Made by a program: the position numbers and the translations under genes
DNA from: Endotrypanum monterogeii
Lineage: Eukaryota > Euglenozoa > Kinetoplastea > Trypanosomatida > Trypanosomatidae
Assembly: GCA_000333855.2 (NCBI GenBank)
Contig: CM007320.1
Coordinates: 3,476,775 to 3,540,774, forward strand
Reading direction: 5' to 3'
Length of the DNA: 64,000 nucleotides
In this document: piece after piece, positions 1 to 11,176 of the stretch
Layout of the letters: each line of letters begins with the position of its first letter
How positions within the stretch are numbered: the first letter of the stretch is position 1
Notes under the pieces: generated by a model
What the model was told of the DNA's origin: nothing
What the model saw: only the letters and a program-made list of their open reading frames with translations
Database searches by the model: none

Positions 1-1172
1 ATCAAGCGCTCGAAGGCGCATACGCACCAAAATACATCTACACACGCCTGCCTACACCGGACGCGGCAACGACAAGATAACAACATCGCCACAGCGCTTG
101 CTTACACGACAGCGCCAAGATGCTACAGTACCCCTGTCCATCTAACGCACCTTGTCGATAGGCTGATACTAGAGCACGCATGACCCCGCACAACGCGAGC
201 AGGGCCCACCGTTTTAGCATAAAGCTATTCTATCGACTCAATACACACTTTGAATTAGGCAGAGAAACAACGCGCCCCATTTCCTTCGCATCCCCACACC
301 CGCTTCAGCAACAACGTGACCCCCAGCAGTGCGAGGGGGGGGAGGGGAAACTTTCCAAAGAGGCAAAGCGACAAAACGGCTCACGCACGCCTCATACATA
401 TGCACGAGGGGTGGAGGTCAGCACCGCGCTAGCCCGCTTGTCTTGGCCTGTGCGTGTCATCAGACTCGTACAGAGCATCCAGAAAGTAAAGACCAAAGCA
501 AAAAAAAAGGGAAAAAGCTGATATATATATCTATATATATATGTGTGTGACTTTTGATTTGTATCCACACGAAAGCGCAGCTTCATCTAATCTCCCCCTC
601 CACACTCTTCTGTCGCAGCGCAGGCAAGTGGTGTATGTGTGTGTGTGTTTTTAGGGGGGGAGTGGACGTAGCGTATTTTTGTTGATATTTTGTGAGAGAA
701 AGGATGATTCAGAAATAAAGTAGTTTTATATTTCATGCTTTTTGTTTTTTTGTAGAGAGGCGTTCGATGTGGTAAAGATCTCAATGAGGAATGTTTGCTC
801 AGCACGCGGCATCGGTGTCAGATGCTGCATGAAAAAAAAAGCGAGAATGAAGAACACCAGATTTGAGATGATCTCTTTGTTAATATGAAGAAGGTGAGAA
901 TATTTTTACCAGTTTGGAAACGGAAATCGAATCGGGCGTCTGCCCAGCAAAGAATGAATAAATAAATGCCCTCGTGTCACGAAAGGAAAAAGGAAACCCC
1001 GCAATTGTTCGTAGGAGAGGAGGATGCAAAGTCTTCTGAGTAGTATGCAGACTGACACAGAAACCCACACACACACATACATACACCGAGTCCCCGTGAC
1101 CGTCTGTTTCGTTGGTGTTTGTTGGTGTGTGTGGTGCATCCATGTACCCCTACTGTACGACTGATTAATCCA
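1..1172. other. Intergenic region with no supported gene
   Basis: This is the region downstream, in transcription sense, of the homocysteine methyltransferase gene, so it should include its 3' UTR. It holds short A/T dinucleotide repeats at about 521-542, a CA/TG-rich patch near 1060-1085, and several purine runs. The small frames present show no family features, and I see no RNA gene. Confidence 0.6.
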
Positions 1173-2135
1173 CTATACAAGGAATTTGCCGTGGTGGAGA
1201 GCTGTCACGGCTCCTGCAATGTCAGATGGTCTTGTGCGGCAGCACCCACCAACCAGACGTGCGCCGTGCGAAGCCCATTCCTTCGCGAGTGAAGACAAGC
1301 TCATACTCGTTCCATCGCACATGGCTATAGGGTGCCAGGTCTTCGTTACTGGGTCATAGGACTCCCCCGAGTTTGGATACACGACGAGCGGCATCGTGGT
1401 CAAGGTGTGAAGATGAGCCAATACAGCCGAAGCTTGAGACATGGGTATGCAGTTGACGCCAAATGCGATAATCTGTGGTACCGACTCCAGGAGGGAAACA
1501 ATCTCCTCCCACCTCGTACCATCGCTGATAGCCTCTGCAGGCGAGGTGGGAGAGACTGTGAAAGATACCCAGGCCCTGCAGCGAGGATGCTCCTCCTGCA
1601 GCAACGCAACGATGGCCCTCACCTCTGCCGCGGAAGCCTGTGTTTCAATGGCAAGTACGTCGGCGCCGGCGCGGAGCAGTGCTGCAATGCGCAGGCGGTG
1701 AAATTCCTTGAACTCCTCTGTTGTGCGAATGTAATCGCCGCGATATTCGGAGCCATCGGCGAGGCACGCACCATACGGGCCAACGGAGCCGGCGACGAAC
1801 ACCGGCGCTGCCTGGGGATTCTTCTTCAAGTACTTCTCCCGCACAGCAAGTGCAATCCGCACCGACTCCTCAATAAGCGACACAGCAGTATCCTCAGCCA
1901 AGTGCGCCTGCTCCATGAGGGTCTGTGGCGTGATCTGGTAGCTGGCTGTGATGATACACCGTGCACCAGCTTGCAGATAAGCTAACTCGACCTCTTCGAT
2001 CTGCTGTGGTGCCTCTAATAGAGCCTTGCCAGACCATAGAGAACTGAGAATGTTGCAGCCGCGTGCCTCCAGCTCCGTCCCTAGTCCACCATCAAGCACC
2101 ACAACGTGCTTGGGTTCTGTCAAGTAGGCCTCCAT
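1173..2135 (-). CDS. Homocysteine S-methyltransferase
   Basis: The product is a 320-residue zinc-dependent methyltransferase of the Pfam S-methyl_trans family. It should transfer a methyl group, from S-methylmethionine or S-adenosylmethionine, to homocysteine to make methionine in the cytosol. The TIM-barrel opening DGGLGTELE is near residue 15. The zinc ligands are all present: Cys229 in GVNC, and Cys298 and Cys299 in GGCCRTRP. Length is normal for the short, folate- and cobalamin-independent class. The frame can be extended by one codon, but that codon is TTG, so I start at the ATG at 2135. A pyrimidine tract lies just upstream in the sense strand. Downstream neighbour in genome order is TOR, with about 1 kb between. 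The methyl donor cannot be read from sequence. Confidence 0.93.
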   Translation of the reverse strand: MEAYLTEPKHVVVLDGGLGTELEARGCNILSSLWSGKALLEAPQQIEEVELAYLQAGARCIITASYQITPQTLMEQAHLAEDTAVSLIEESVRIALAVREKYLKKNPQAAPVFVAGSVGPYGACLADGSEYRGDYIRTTEEFKEFHRLRIAALLRAGADVLAIETQASAAEVRAIVALLQEEHPRCRAWVSFTVSPTSPAEAISDGTRWEEIVSLLESVPQIIAFGVNCIPMSQASAVLAHLHTLTTMPLVVYPNSGESYDPVTKTWHPIAMCDGTSMSLSSLAKEWASHGARLVGGCCRTRPSDIAGAVTALHHGKFLV

Positions 2136-3202
2136 CAACCTTAGAACCTGTGAGGACTCTTTGATAGAAGAAAACGAAAATCTTCTTTTCTGGGCTATAT
2201 GTGTGCTTTGTATCCTACGTATATATACGACCTAGAACGCCCAGTCCAAGACATGGCAGATTGGGGGAAACAACGACGCTACCCTCAACGTAAGCTGCGT
2301 GCGAGGCAAATATGTGTGTGCGTTAGGGGGGGGGAGGGCAGGGAAAAAGAAATGAAATGAAAAGCGCCAAATAAAGGGAACGTATTTGAGCCAGAGAAGA
2401 GCGCGGCAGAGAAAGCCCAAAAAAGTCAAAAGGGAAGAAACCGTGGCAAAAAAAAAAGACACGCGATAGGCCACCTGAGCTTCCCTTCGTTACTGGAGGT
2501 GAAACTTTTTTAGACGAGCGAGTTGATAGGGCGATCCTTTGCCGCCTTTCGCATCGACACCTTCCCACTTGAATGCCGCTCTTCACACCCTCTCAATGGC
2601 CACAGCTCTACCTATCGGTACTCTCAAGTACATGTCTGTGAGACCGCGAACCAGCTCGACAGGGTCAATTGACAAGCAGCAACCCCCCCTCCACCCCCCA
2701 CCCACACCGGGGGGGTAGAAAGAGGCAGTTTGCACGGAACGGCAGCAACCATACGATTGCTGATTAAGTCACCCTCACCCCCACTCCATCCCATCTCATT
2801 TATGTTTGCCTGTACACGTTTGCGTTCCATATTGTAAGAAAGTCGGCCACGTCGCCTACAGATGCCGGAGCGCCCCCCACCGCCATCCCCCCACCACACA
2901 CACACTACACCCACCTGCCCCTCTTCGATAGCGGGAGCAGCCCTCTCTTTCCTTTCCTCAGGCCTCCGCGTAATGAAATTTTGCGAGACTGTTCTGGAAC
3001 CGCAGAAGAACGTTCAAATTGGAGAATCCCACAAACACACGTGTACGCAACTACTCTCATGTCTACGCATAGATACATGACTTGCCCATCACCCAACTTC
3101 TTCTCTCTTCCAGAGGATACGACCGCCTCAATAACCTACGCCACCCCATTCCCTTTCATTCCAAGCGAGGCAGCCCAGCGCGCGCTCGAACAATGACACA
3201 AC
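2136..3202. other. Intergenic spacer between TOR and homocysteine methyltransferase
   Basis: About 1.07 kb that should contain the TOR 3' UTR and the 5' UTR of the methyltransferase. In the transcribed sense it is rich in C/T, with pyrimidine tracts around 2165-2190 and 2325-2460. No coding potential is convincing and I see no RNA gene. Confidence 0.6.
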
Positions 3203-6200
3203 TCACCAAAACGGACACCAACCTTGGAAATGTACACACAAATTTTCGTTGGATGTGGCCTCCGAGATGAGCCGAGCCACTTGCGCCTGGACAGACAGTC
3301 CATCTTCGCTGTTCGTCGTTGGAACTGGTAACGGCGAGCCTCCCTGACGACCGCCAACAGGTGGGCACTCTGCTGAGTTCTCGGTAACAGCCACGCCCAC
3401 GCCGTCTCCCGTGTGCTCCAAGGTGCTGGCCTGGAGCTGCCACCCAACAAATTCACGACCCTCGAGCTTTTCGCGAATGCGGTTCACTACCTTTTTTGCT
3501 TCGCTAGTGTGATTGACTGACGCATTGCTCAAAATATCTGTGGAGGGATTGCTAGCGGCGAGGGGCTGTCGAGGCGAAGCTGTCGAGATGGCTGAAACCT
3601 GTGGTGGACGAACGGAACAAACACGCTGAACCGCCGAACGCGACGCTGGTGTGCGAGAAGTAAAAGCGGTGCGAGATTTGTGAAATGACTCACCAATAGC
3701 TGCGTAGGCTTCGCGCTGTGAGTGGCAACTGAGCGACGCAGCCGCTACTCCAGAGCGCCTACTGCTACCCGGCACTGCCGACGCGACAGCAGCTGACGCC
3801 ATTGCCTCATCCTCTGACTCGTCACGCCACCACGACACGAGGGGGTCGTGCACAAATGCCTCCAACAGTGCTAGAATACTACTACCCTCCTCGCGCAACA
3901 CGCCCATCACTGTGATGCAACCATGGCGAAAGAGTCCGTCGATGCCGCCCATCTCCATCGCCTTGACCAGCATGCGAGTCAGCCGGAACGGCACTTTCTC
4001 TGGAAAGGCGCTGCGGTTCTGTGCCACGTCGAAGCAGTCGCCAAAGTCGATATGCACCACACGACCGCTGAAAGAATGAATCATTAGGTTCGACGGATGA
4101 CGATCGCCGAGACCTAAAACATGGCCAACCATCGACATAGTAGCGAGTGAGCAGACATATGTGGTACGCCGATCCAACCATGCCTCAGCGCTGGGGGCGC
4201 GCATCCAGAGCGAGTTGGCAAGGTCTGTGCCCTCTGTCTGCTCCAGTGCAAACTCAAACGGCTCTACGTGTTGAATTACCTGCAGGCGGTCCAGATCAAC
4301 ATTGAAGCTCAACATGAGATTCATCTCGATTGAAAGGTACTTGGAGTGTACGCGATAGTCCTTGATCAGCTGGTGCAGTGTGTCACAGTTGTCGACCCAG
4401 CCCACCAGTCCGGCGTTCTCGCTAAGAGGAGTAACAGAAAAAACCTGGATCATGCAATCACGACGCTGGATAGCTGAGTGCTTCTCCAAAAGCGTATTCA
4501 CGAAAGCCAACAGCTGCATAACGCGCTCATCAAGCCGCAAATCTTCATGCCCCTTGAGAAGAAACTTATACAAGACACCATCGGTGCCGGTCATATACAG
4601 ACGACGAGGGTGCTGCTTTGAGTTCATCACTTTCAACGTATTTTGAAAGGAAGAGATGCGCGGATACACCCCATTCTCGTTGTACTGCCCGGGAACCACA
4701 AGCGACAGGTCCTTGCCGCTCTGCATCAATCGCGGGCTCACAAGCTGGAGAGCAAGGGAAGACATACTGTTGATCTGCTCATCCAACCGCTTCACTGCCA
4801 TTTTAAAACGGTTCCAGGCCTCCTCCATGTATATATTGCTTCCAGTCGACGCAGCCTTCTCAACGTACTCGCAGGCGCCCCCAAGCAAATCCCCAAACTC
4901 GACCACGAAGTGCGACTCAGCGAGAGTTTCGGGGTGGGATAGACGCTCGAGCAAGGGCTGCAGAGCGAGAAAGACGCCGTGAGCACTCTTGTCGCGTCCC
5001 CACTGAAACCACGCGCGCTCGAGCTCATCAAACCACAGCTCTGTCCAGAGTACAGCGCACCGCACGAGCTCCTGGCAGACAAGAGCGGCGTCTTTTACCA
5101 TTGCGTGGCCATGATGATGCATCTCCTTGATTCTGCCAAGCAGCCGCTGTGCTGCCTTCTTGCGCTCCATCTGCTCCGTTGTGTTGCTCTCCGCCCCCTG
5201 GATGCTGGAGTTCAGCGTGACGTTGAGGCTATACAGCAGCGCCTGCGGGTGGGCCTTAGCAACGATGGCGAGAAGCTGAAAGACCGACTCCGACACGACA
5301 GCATCGCGAGAATGCAGGCGAGCAATAATTTGGGGAATAACCTTGAGCCATACCGTCGGACTTACCTGAAGAATCTGGGCCTGCAGCGCAACGTTATCCT
5401 GGACTTTCGGCAATGCAGCATGAATAAACCACAGCGAGAGAAACCCTAGCATATCCTCGAGCTCCTGTGATGAGGAAACACTCCGCACATAGCCGTCCAT
5501 GGCAGCCACAATATGGTTCACATGCTCGTCGCGGTGCAGCTCGCACCCCGTACTACGAGAACGATGTATGACCAAGTCATGATTGAAACGCGCCCACGTG
5601 TGCCAAATCGTACCGTTGGTGCTATCGAGGCTGGTCGCCCTCTCGAGGTGGTGACGAATGTACGCGTAGTGCTGTGTATCAACGCCTTGTCGTTTTTTTT
5701 TCGCCACTGTGAAAAGCCAGCTGGCTAGCTTTGCGTGACACATGGCTAAGCTCGCCTGAGTGTCTCCGCCATCTAACGGAGAGAAACCACCCGTGTCCAC
5801 CTTTTTCAGGTACGCCTCCAGCTTCTCTGCCGCCTTCTCACGCTCGTTCATGTCGTACGCGTGTTGACAGGCGGCAAGAGCAATAGGAGGTTGCGGCAAC
5901 CGCGACTGCTCCAGCGCGGCTGTCATGGTCTGGTTGCCGAGGAGCTGAAAAAGAATGTCGCGAGACGTGCGGTCTCGGCCGTGCACGCGTGACAGCGACA
6001 CGAACCGAAGCCACATCTCTAGCTCCTGCTCCAGAGGTATGACAAGGGTGTGATCAGCGAGAGTTCCGGGCCACCCTTCATACGCCATAGCGGCCAGCCG
6101 CTTTTCCCACAGTTCCTGCCAGTGGTTGAGACCCTGCGGGTTATCCGCGACAAATGCGAACTCCTCCAACTCGCTCAGTTGCTGAATACCAACAAACAGA

Positions 6201-9200
6201 CCATATGCGCGATCATAGCTTTCCGCCACGAGCGCCGACAGCGTCGAGTCAAGTCGCTTACGGCAATTTTGAATCACCGGGACGGCGTCGTGGAACTGAC
6301 GTTTGTGGGTGGCGAGCACAGCGCGATAAAAAACGGCAGTTGTGCCAACGTAGCCCTCATCGGTCATGTAAGCCGTAATCTTCTCCATGTCGTCCCAGCA
6401 ACGCAGCAGCCAAGCCGCGTGAGCACCGTACGGAGCCAGCTCCGCTGCCTCTTTTCGCGTGATGCGGGGGTAGAAAAGCTTCCAGGACTCAAGCAGTCGC
6501 CCGTAGTCACCGAGGTTGTCGAGGGAGCGCATGAGGCCGACCATGTTGCTAAGCTTGTTCGGCTCCGCCTGAAGACCTTTTTCATATGCCCTAAGACTCT
6601 GCGTCCACCACTGCAATTTCTCGAAGAGCTGCGCGTCCATCATGAGCGGAAGCTCTGACGGCGGCTTTCCAGTCAAAAAAGAGAAATTGCGCTGGATGTA
6701 CTTGAGCATACCCTCCGCGCTCTCGCGCAGCCCGAGCAGATTGCCGAGGTAGATGCTCTTCTCGCACCACTGTAAAAGTTTACCCCACTCCTCCGGGGGC
6801 AGAGGGTGTACTTGACCACGCATCACATTGCGCTCGTACTCGTACGTCGCCTCATAAAACTGGATCTCGACGTAATGAAGGGCCTTGGCGTACAAGTTGC
6901 AGCGCTCGCTGCTTTCCATCAACGTCTTGAGATCGAAAAGCAGCCCGGCATAAGTGCTGTGCGAGCCTTCCTGGGGATTGAAACGCATTTCCAGTCGTTC
7001 CATGTACTCGGACAGGTTCAGTAGCTCCTGTAACACCTCTGACGGCACACGGTCGCTGCGCAAGACGTTGCCCAGAAGAGTGCGAACTGTCTCCTTTGTA
7101 CGAGGCTCCATCTCTGCATAGCACACGGCGAAGGCGGAGTGCAGCATGTGGCGCGCGAAGGGCTCGTGTAGTTGAGCAAGGGCGAAGGCAAAGACATGGG
7201 CACTCGACGGACTGGACCGCAACAGCTCCACCGCCAGATGCTTCAACCACGAATTCCACTCCTCTTCAGTCTCCCGATCGCGCGCGACGAGAACACCACG
7301 AAGCTGCGCAAAGTTGTCCTCCAATGCAGCCTTGCGCCTCTGAACGAGCTGCTGAGTGTTGACGCAATACCGGGCGGCGGCCTCCTCTTCCTGCGCATCA
7401 GTTTTCTCAGGAGCAACCACCCGACCACTCGTCCGCAGAGTGCTGAGCACAAAGGACTTTACCTCCTGTCCGTCCTCGCCGTAAGCATGCAGCAATGGAA
7501 ACACCAAGGGAGTATACTTCTCGAAGTCACTACCAAGGTTGCGGCTAACGTTGCGCACTGCATCGAGGGCAACAGCGACGAAGGTGCGCACGTCGGCAGT
7601 TGACCCGGTCACACCAATCGCCGCTTCGGTGGCAGGGCGGCGCAGCTGCGTTAGCAACGAGGGATGCGACTCCATCTCCTTTAGTATACGACACAAACAG
7701 TGCACGCAGCGTGATGCGTGAAACACAAGGCGCGGCAGCCGACGAGCAAAATGGCGAATGGCGTCGGCTGCCGCTGCCCGGCACGCCACTGGGTTAGCAG
7801 GATTACCTGCCACCTCACAAACACACGGAACCACGTTGTGCAGATAATCGTCAAGTAGATGCCCCATCTCAACGAGGAAAGCGAAGACAGGCTCACTGGC
7901 ATGCGCAGCATCTGCCTGCACCGTCTGAATGAGAGAGGGAAGCACCAGCGATAGGGAAGGGCGAAATTCCTCACGGAGCGATCGGCGGACCTCGTTCAGG
8001 ACACACAATATCTCCACGAGCACACCGCGATCCGCGGTAGGAAGGAAGCCCACACAAGTAGTGATCAGTTCGTCCAGGTACGGGCGAATTTGTTGGCCAT
8101 AAAGATAGACGATGCGCGTCAACACACCGAGAAGATTCTCTCGTATCTTAACCTGGAGTGTGACTTGCTGCAAAACCGTTTGCAGTATATCACGGTACAG
8201 GGGGGTCAAGCAGCCGCTCGCTGCCTCCTTGAGCGACAACGTATTGGCAATCACCTGAACAGCGCACAGGCACTGGTCATCTGATAATGATGGCAGCTGC
8301 AGGACACCAAGGACATTCTGGACAACATTATGAGCAATCGCTTCCTCGCCGCGAGAGGAAGAAAGCTGCAGCGCAGCAGACGCAGCCACACCGCTGGAGT
8401 TGAGGCCCCCATCTCTCAAGTGCCGCGTAATCTCCTTCGCACGAACCGGATCGACAGCGCCGATAATGCCCATAAGCTTCAACACATCCAATCGCACGGG
8501 CCATGTCTCCTTGAAGCCACCGTGAAGCGCAGAGAGAAGAACGCGCAGCAGCTCAGGGTTTCTCTCGTACACATCAACATCCTTGGTTGTGCGAATGATG
8601 TCCCCCAGAGCACGAATAGCCTCGATCTTCTTCTGGATGCTAGACGAATCCAAGATGTGTCTGATGACGCACGGCCGGACGGCAGCCACCACCGCCACGT
8701 CGTCGCCCTCCGCGTATCGCGCGAGCTTCCCGACAAGCGATAAGAGCGCCGTTATCACTGGAACGGGCTTCGTTTCCTCTTGCAGCCGTCTCACGCAGTC
8801 CTGCAGCAGAGAGGAGATGTACGGACGCGCCATCACTGGAGCAGACTCGACCACCGCACTCAGCACCGCCGCCGCCTGCTCCTGCCTCTTCGGTGCGTGA
8901 AAAAGTCGAATGTCCACGATGCACTGCACCATGACGCAGCGCAGCATGGGAAGGATGCACGACGGATTTCGACTGGAAATGCGACCCAGAAGACGAACGG
9001 CAGCAATGCGATTCGGATGATGGTCGTGCAGAGCTGGGAACAGCGCGGTGCAGATATCCTGCAGAGCTAGTGAATAGTCGAACTCTGCGCTGAGGTGTTC
9101 TAGTGTGTGTAAACGGATGTCGCTTTCAGTGTCCGCCACAGCTGCGCTTACCAGCTTCCGGATGACGGTGTTCACTAGACTCATGTGCTCGCGGCCGCGG

Positions 9201-11020
9201 TGAATCACGACGCCAACGTCAGTACGCTCGCACGGCGACTGCGAGCAGCCGGAAAGAACTAACTTAAAGCAGAGGTCGATCGCACTCCGACGCACTTCCT
9301 CATGTGGATCCGACACGTATCGGATTACAGCATCGCACAAAAACTGCAAAGTTGAGTACCCCGTGAAGTCGAGGCTACCGAGAGAGTTGAGGTTACGCAC
9401 AATGGCACTGTGGTCCGTCTCGCTCGACGCAGAAGCGTGACGAGGCCAGTTACGCATGTGGAAAAGCTGCACTTTTGTTGCCTCCAAAACCTTTGACAAA
9501 CACGTCGACCGCAATTCTGGAAAGGCGGTGCAAATCTTAGCTACGTCGCGAGCGAAGTGCTCCGTTACCGATCCGGCAAACAGTGGCCCAAGAAGATGCC
9601 GCAGGAAGGGCCGTACAGCATTCGGCTCTACACTAGAGAGCGTAGCAAAGCATGTCACAGCCTGGGGGCACCTGTCACGGAAAGTGCGCGGAGTCAATGA
9701 AGATTCTATGTACTTCATCATGCAATCCAGGAACGGTACGACGAGGCTGGGCAACACTGTGAACAACCGCGCGAGCATCTCAAAGACTATCGCTCGCTCA
9801 TCGGGGCCCTCGGTGCCAACGAAAACAACCGCTGCTAGCGCACGTACGTGCTTCACCGAAATCGCCTTGAACGTGCTGCTGTCGTACTGTGCCAACAGGG
9901 GTAATGCATTGAATACCTCTCCGCGTACATCGCTGCTGTGTGAGGTGTGTACCAAATTGTTGTTGACAAACATCCAGAAGCTGAGAATATGCTTGCGTCC
10001 CTGTTCTGAGAAGCCCACCGCTCGCCCCTCCGCCTCGCGAGAGGCCGTCGCGGAGAGAACCGCGTTGAATGCCAAGAGGCAGCCGTGCAAGACAATGTCA
10101 CTGCCGTATAGAACACTACGCTCCGCGTCCTCGAGGAATAAGTTCTGCCAGCGGCTGTACATGTTGATATCGGCAGAACGATAGGCGATACTTAGCGTAT
10201 GAAAGAGCGCATCGCCACCGCTCACTCGCACGAGCCTGTTGGCGTCGAGGATGGCACGGCGCAGACATTCAATGATGTTGTTCACATGCGGCGCAATTGT
10301 CGTCGGCACACGGCGCACGAGCTGCTGGATAAAGATGCACCCTGACAGCTTCGTTGCCGTTGGGAATGCATTATCCTCTGTCGGTTCTGCAGTCTTACCC
10401 TGCCGCGAAGACTCTACTGACGTTGACGCGGCTACCGGATCCGGTGCTCCCTTTTCTGCATCGCGCCAACTCGCAGCTTCGCTCAAGAATGCCTCATCGT
10501 GCCCTTCGCGCATCAGTAAGGCCAGCGAAAACTGCAAACAGTTGCTGATGATTCCTTCGATTACGCTGCTTCCATTGTTGAGCAGCAATCCCCAGACCTC
10601 ACCAGCTTCCAAGGCTGTCTTATAGTCACACGTCTCCAGTACGCAGTGCACTAGCAGCTCTGAAAAAAGCTTTGTTATTTCGTTCAGTTCCACATACTCT
10701 ACTGGCAACAGCGCCCGTAGGACCTGCACACCTGCCATGTGTGTCTGCGACTGCTCAAACAAGTGGCGCAGACGCGCATTCAGCCAATTTGGGAAAATGC
10801 GAGCATTGGTTGCGTAGGACTTGATGGAGTTGCGGTGAAACAACGCATCCTTCTCCTCCTCGATCACGTACTCTAACTTGAGGATAATGGACGGTAGTGT
10901 CTGCGGTGTGGAGGACTCTAGCTCCTGGAATATCGGCCGCAGTTGCCCAATGAGCGGGTGGCGATCGCTGTTCGTGCCGCCGGTGCCACTGCTACTGACT
11001 ACACCATTTTTGGACTCCAT
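3203..11020 (-). CDS. TOR1: TOR kinase (phosphatidylinositol 3-kinase-related kinase)
   Basis: A 2,605-residue member of the TOR branch of PI3K-related kinases, the nutrient-responsive growth regulator acting in TOR complexes. The first half (about 1-1300) is HEAT-like helical repeat, followed by a FAT region (about 1330-1870). An FRB-like region covers about 1993-2092 and starts with LWTELWFDELERAW. The kinase domain has the ATP-binding Lys2156 in LLKGHEDLR, a catalytic loop GLGDRHPSN with Asp2306, and HIDFGD with Asp2325. The last ~30 residues are a FATC ending GWCPFW, as in classical TORs. Two FRB positions that contact rapamycin in human mTOR are altered (Trp2004, Val2076). The start is an ATG with a good upstream splice signal. 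Trypanosomatids encode several TORs; TOR1 is chosen only from remembered gene order near MTHFR. Confidence 0.93.
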   Translation of the reverse strand: MESKNGVVSSSGTGGTNSDRHPLIGQLRPIFQELESSTPQTLPSIILKLEYVIEEEKDALFHRNSIKSYATNARIFPNWLNARLRHLFEQSQTHMAGVQVLRALLPVEYVELNEITKLFSELLVHCVLETCDYKTALEAGEVWGLLLNNGSSVIEGIISNCLQFSLALLMREGHDEAFLSEAASWRDAEKGAPDPVAASTSVESSRQGKTAEPTEDNAFPTATKLSGCIFIQQLVRRVPTTIAPHVNNIIECLRRAILDANRLVRVSGGDALFHTLSIAYRSADINMYSRWQNLFLEDAERSVLYGSDIVLHGCLLAFNAVLSATASREAEGRAVGFSEQGRKHILSFWMFVNNNLVHTSHSSDVRGEVFNALPLLAQYDSSTFKAISVKHVRALAAVVFVGTEGPDERAIVFEMLARLFTVLPSLVVPFLDCMMKYIESSLTPRTFRDRCPQAVTCFATLSSVEPNAVRPFLRHLLGPLFAGSVTEHFARDVAKICTAFPELRSTCLSKVLEATKVQLFHMRNWPRHASASSETDHSAIVRNLNSLGSLDFTGYSTLQFLCDAVIRYVSDPHEEVRRSAIDLCFKLVLSGCSQSPCERTDVGVVIHRGREHMSLVNTVIRKLVSAAVADTESDIRLHTLEHLSAEFDYSLALQDICTALFPALHDHHPNRIAAVRLLGRISSRNPSCILPMLRCVMVQCIVDIRLFHAPKRQEQAAAVLSAVVESAPVMARPYISSLLQDCVRRLQEETKPVPVITALLSLVGKLARYAEGDDVAVVAAVRPCVIRHILDSSSIQKKIEAIRALGDIIRTTKDVDVYERNPELLRVLLSALHGGFKETWPVRLDVLKLMGIIGAVDPVRAKEITRHLRDGGLNSSGVAASAALQLSSSRGEEAIAHNVVQNVLGVLQLPSLSDDQCLCAVQVIANTLSLKEAASGCLTPLYRDILQTVLQQVTLQVKIRENLLGVLTRIVYLYGQQIRPYLDELITTCVGFLPTADRGVLVEILCVLNEVRRSLREEFRPSLSLVLPSLIQTVQADAAHASEPVFAFLVEMGHLLDDYLHNVVPCVCEVAGNPANPVACRAAAADAIRHFARRLPRLVFHASRCVHCLCRILKEMESHPSLLTQLRRPATEAAIGVTGSTADVRTFVAVALDAVRNVSRNLGSDFEKYTPLVFPLLHAYGEDGQEVKSFVLSTLRTSGRVVAPEKTDAQEEEAAARYCVNTQQLVQRRKAALEDNFAQLRGVLVARDRETEEEWNSWLKHLAVELLRSSPSSAHVFAFALAQLHEPFARHMLHSAFAVCYAEMEPRTKETVRTLLGNVLRSDRVPSEVLQELLNLSEYMERLEMRFNPQEGSHSTYAGLLFDLKTLMESSERCNLYAKALHYVEIQFYEATYEYERNVMRGQVHPLPPEEWGKLLQWCEKSIYLGNLLGLRESAEGMLKYIQRNFSFLTGKPPSELPLMMDAQLFEKLQWWTQSLRAYEKGLQAEPNKLSNMVGLMRSLDNLGDYGRLLESWKLFYPRITRKEAAELAPYGAHAAWLLRCWDDMEKITAYMTDEGYVGTTAVFYRAVLATHKRQFHDAVPVIQNCRKRLDSTLSALVAESYDRAYGLFVGIQQLSELEEFAFVADNPQGLNHWQELWEKRLAAMAYEGWPGTLADHTLVIPLEQELEMWLRFVSLSRVHGRDRTSRDILFQLLGNQTMTAALEQSRLPQPPIALAACQHAYDMNEREKAAEKLEAYLKKVDTGGFSPLDGGDTQASLAMCHAKLASWLFTVAKKKRQGVDTQHYAYIRHHLERATSLDSTNGTIWHTWARFNHDLVIHRSRSTGCELHRDEHVNHIVAAMDGYVRSVSSSQELEDMLGFLSLWFIHAALPKVQDNVALQAQILQVSPTVWLKVIPQIIARLHSRDAVVSESVFQLLAIVAKAHPQALLYSLNVTLNSSIQGAESNTTEQMERKKAAQRLLGRIKEMHHHGHAMVKDAALVCQELVRCAVLWTELWFDELERAWFQWGRDKSAHGVFLALQPLLERLSHPETLAESHFVVEFGDLLGGACEYVEKAASTGSNIYMEEAWNRFKMAVKRLDEQINSMSSLALQLVSPRLMQSGKDLSLVVPGQYNENGVYPRISSFQNTLKVMNSKQHPRRLYMTGTDGVLYKFLLKGHEDLRLDERVMQLLAFVNTLLEKHSAIQRRDCMIQVFSVTPLSENAGLVGWVDNCDTLHQLIKDYRVHSKYLSIEMNLMLSFNVDLDRLQVIQHVEPFEFALEQTEGTDLANSLWMRAPSAEAWLDRRTTYVCSLATMSMVGHVLGLGDRHPSNLMIHSFSGRVVHIDFGDCFDVAQNRSAFPEKVPFRLTRMLVKAMEMGGIDGLFRHGCITVMGVLREEGSSILALLEAFVHDPLVSWWRDESEDEAMASAAVASAVPGSSRRSGVAAASLSCHSQREAYAAIGESFHKSRTAFTSRTPASRSAVQRVCSVRPPQVSAISTASPRQPLAASNPSTDILSNASVNHTSEAKKVVNRIREKLEGREFVGWQLQASTLEHTGDGVGVAVTENSAECPPVGGRQGGSPLPVPTTNSEDGLSVQAQVARLISEATSNENLCVHFQGWCPFW

Positions 11021-11119
11021 AGCACTGCCTCGCTAGCCGCACGTTCACTCAACCTACAAGCTATGCGGATGTGGATCACCAGAGAAACCCCCCTCAGCAG
11101 ATTTGCCAAGACACAAATA

Positions 11120-11176
11120 CTAGAGCGTGTACACGACAGCAACAGGGAAGGAGGGCAGAGAAAAGGAGAGAGTGGA
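11120..11176 (-). promoter_or_regulatory. Predicted trans-splice acceptor and pyrimidine tract for TOR
   Basis: On the minus strand a C/T-rich run (about 11176 down to 11141) is followed by AG at 11121-11120. This would give a 5' UTR of about 100 nt ahead of the TOR ATG at 11020. It is inferred from the usual trypanosomatid pattern; no transcript data were available. Confidence 0.45.

Noticed and set aside
3882..10625. Many plus-strand frames opposite the TOR gene
   Set aside because: They are antisense shadows of a conserved coding sequence; codon use and the TOR motifs place the gene on the minus strand.
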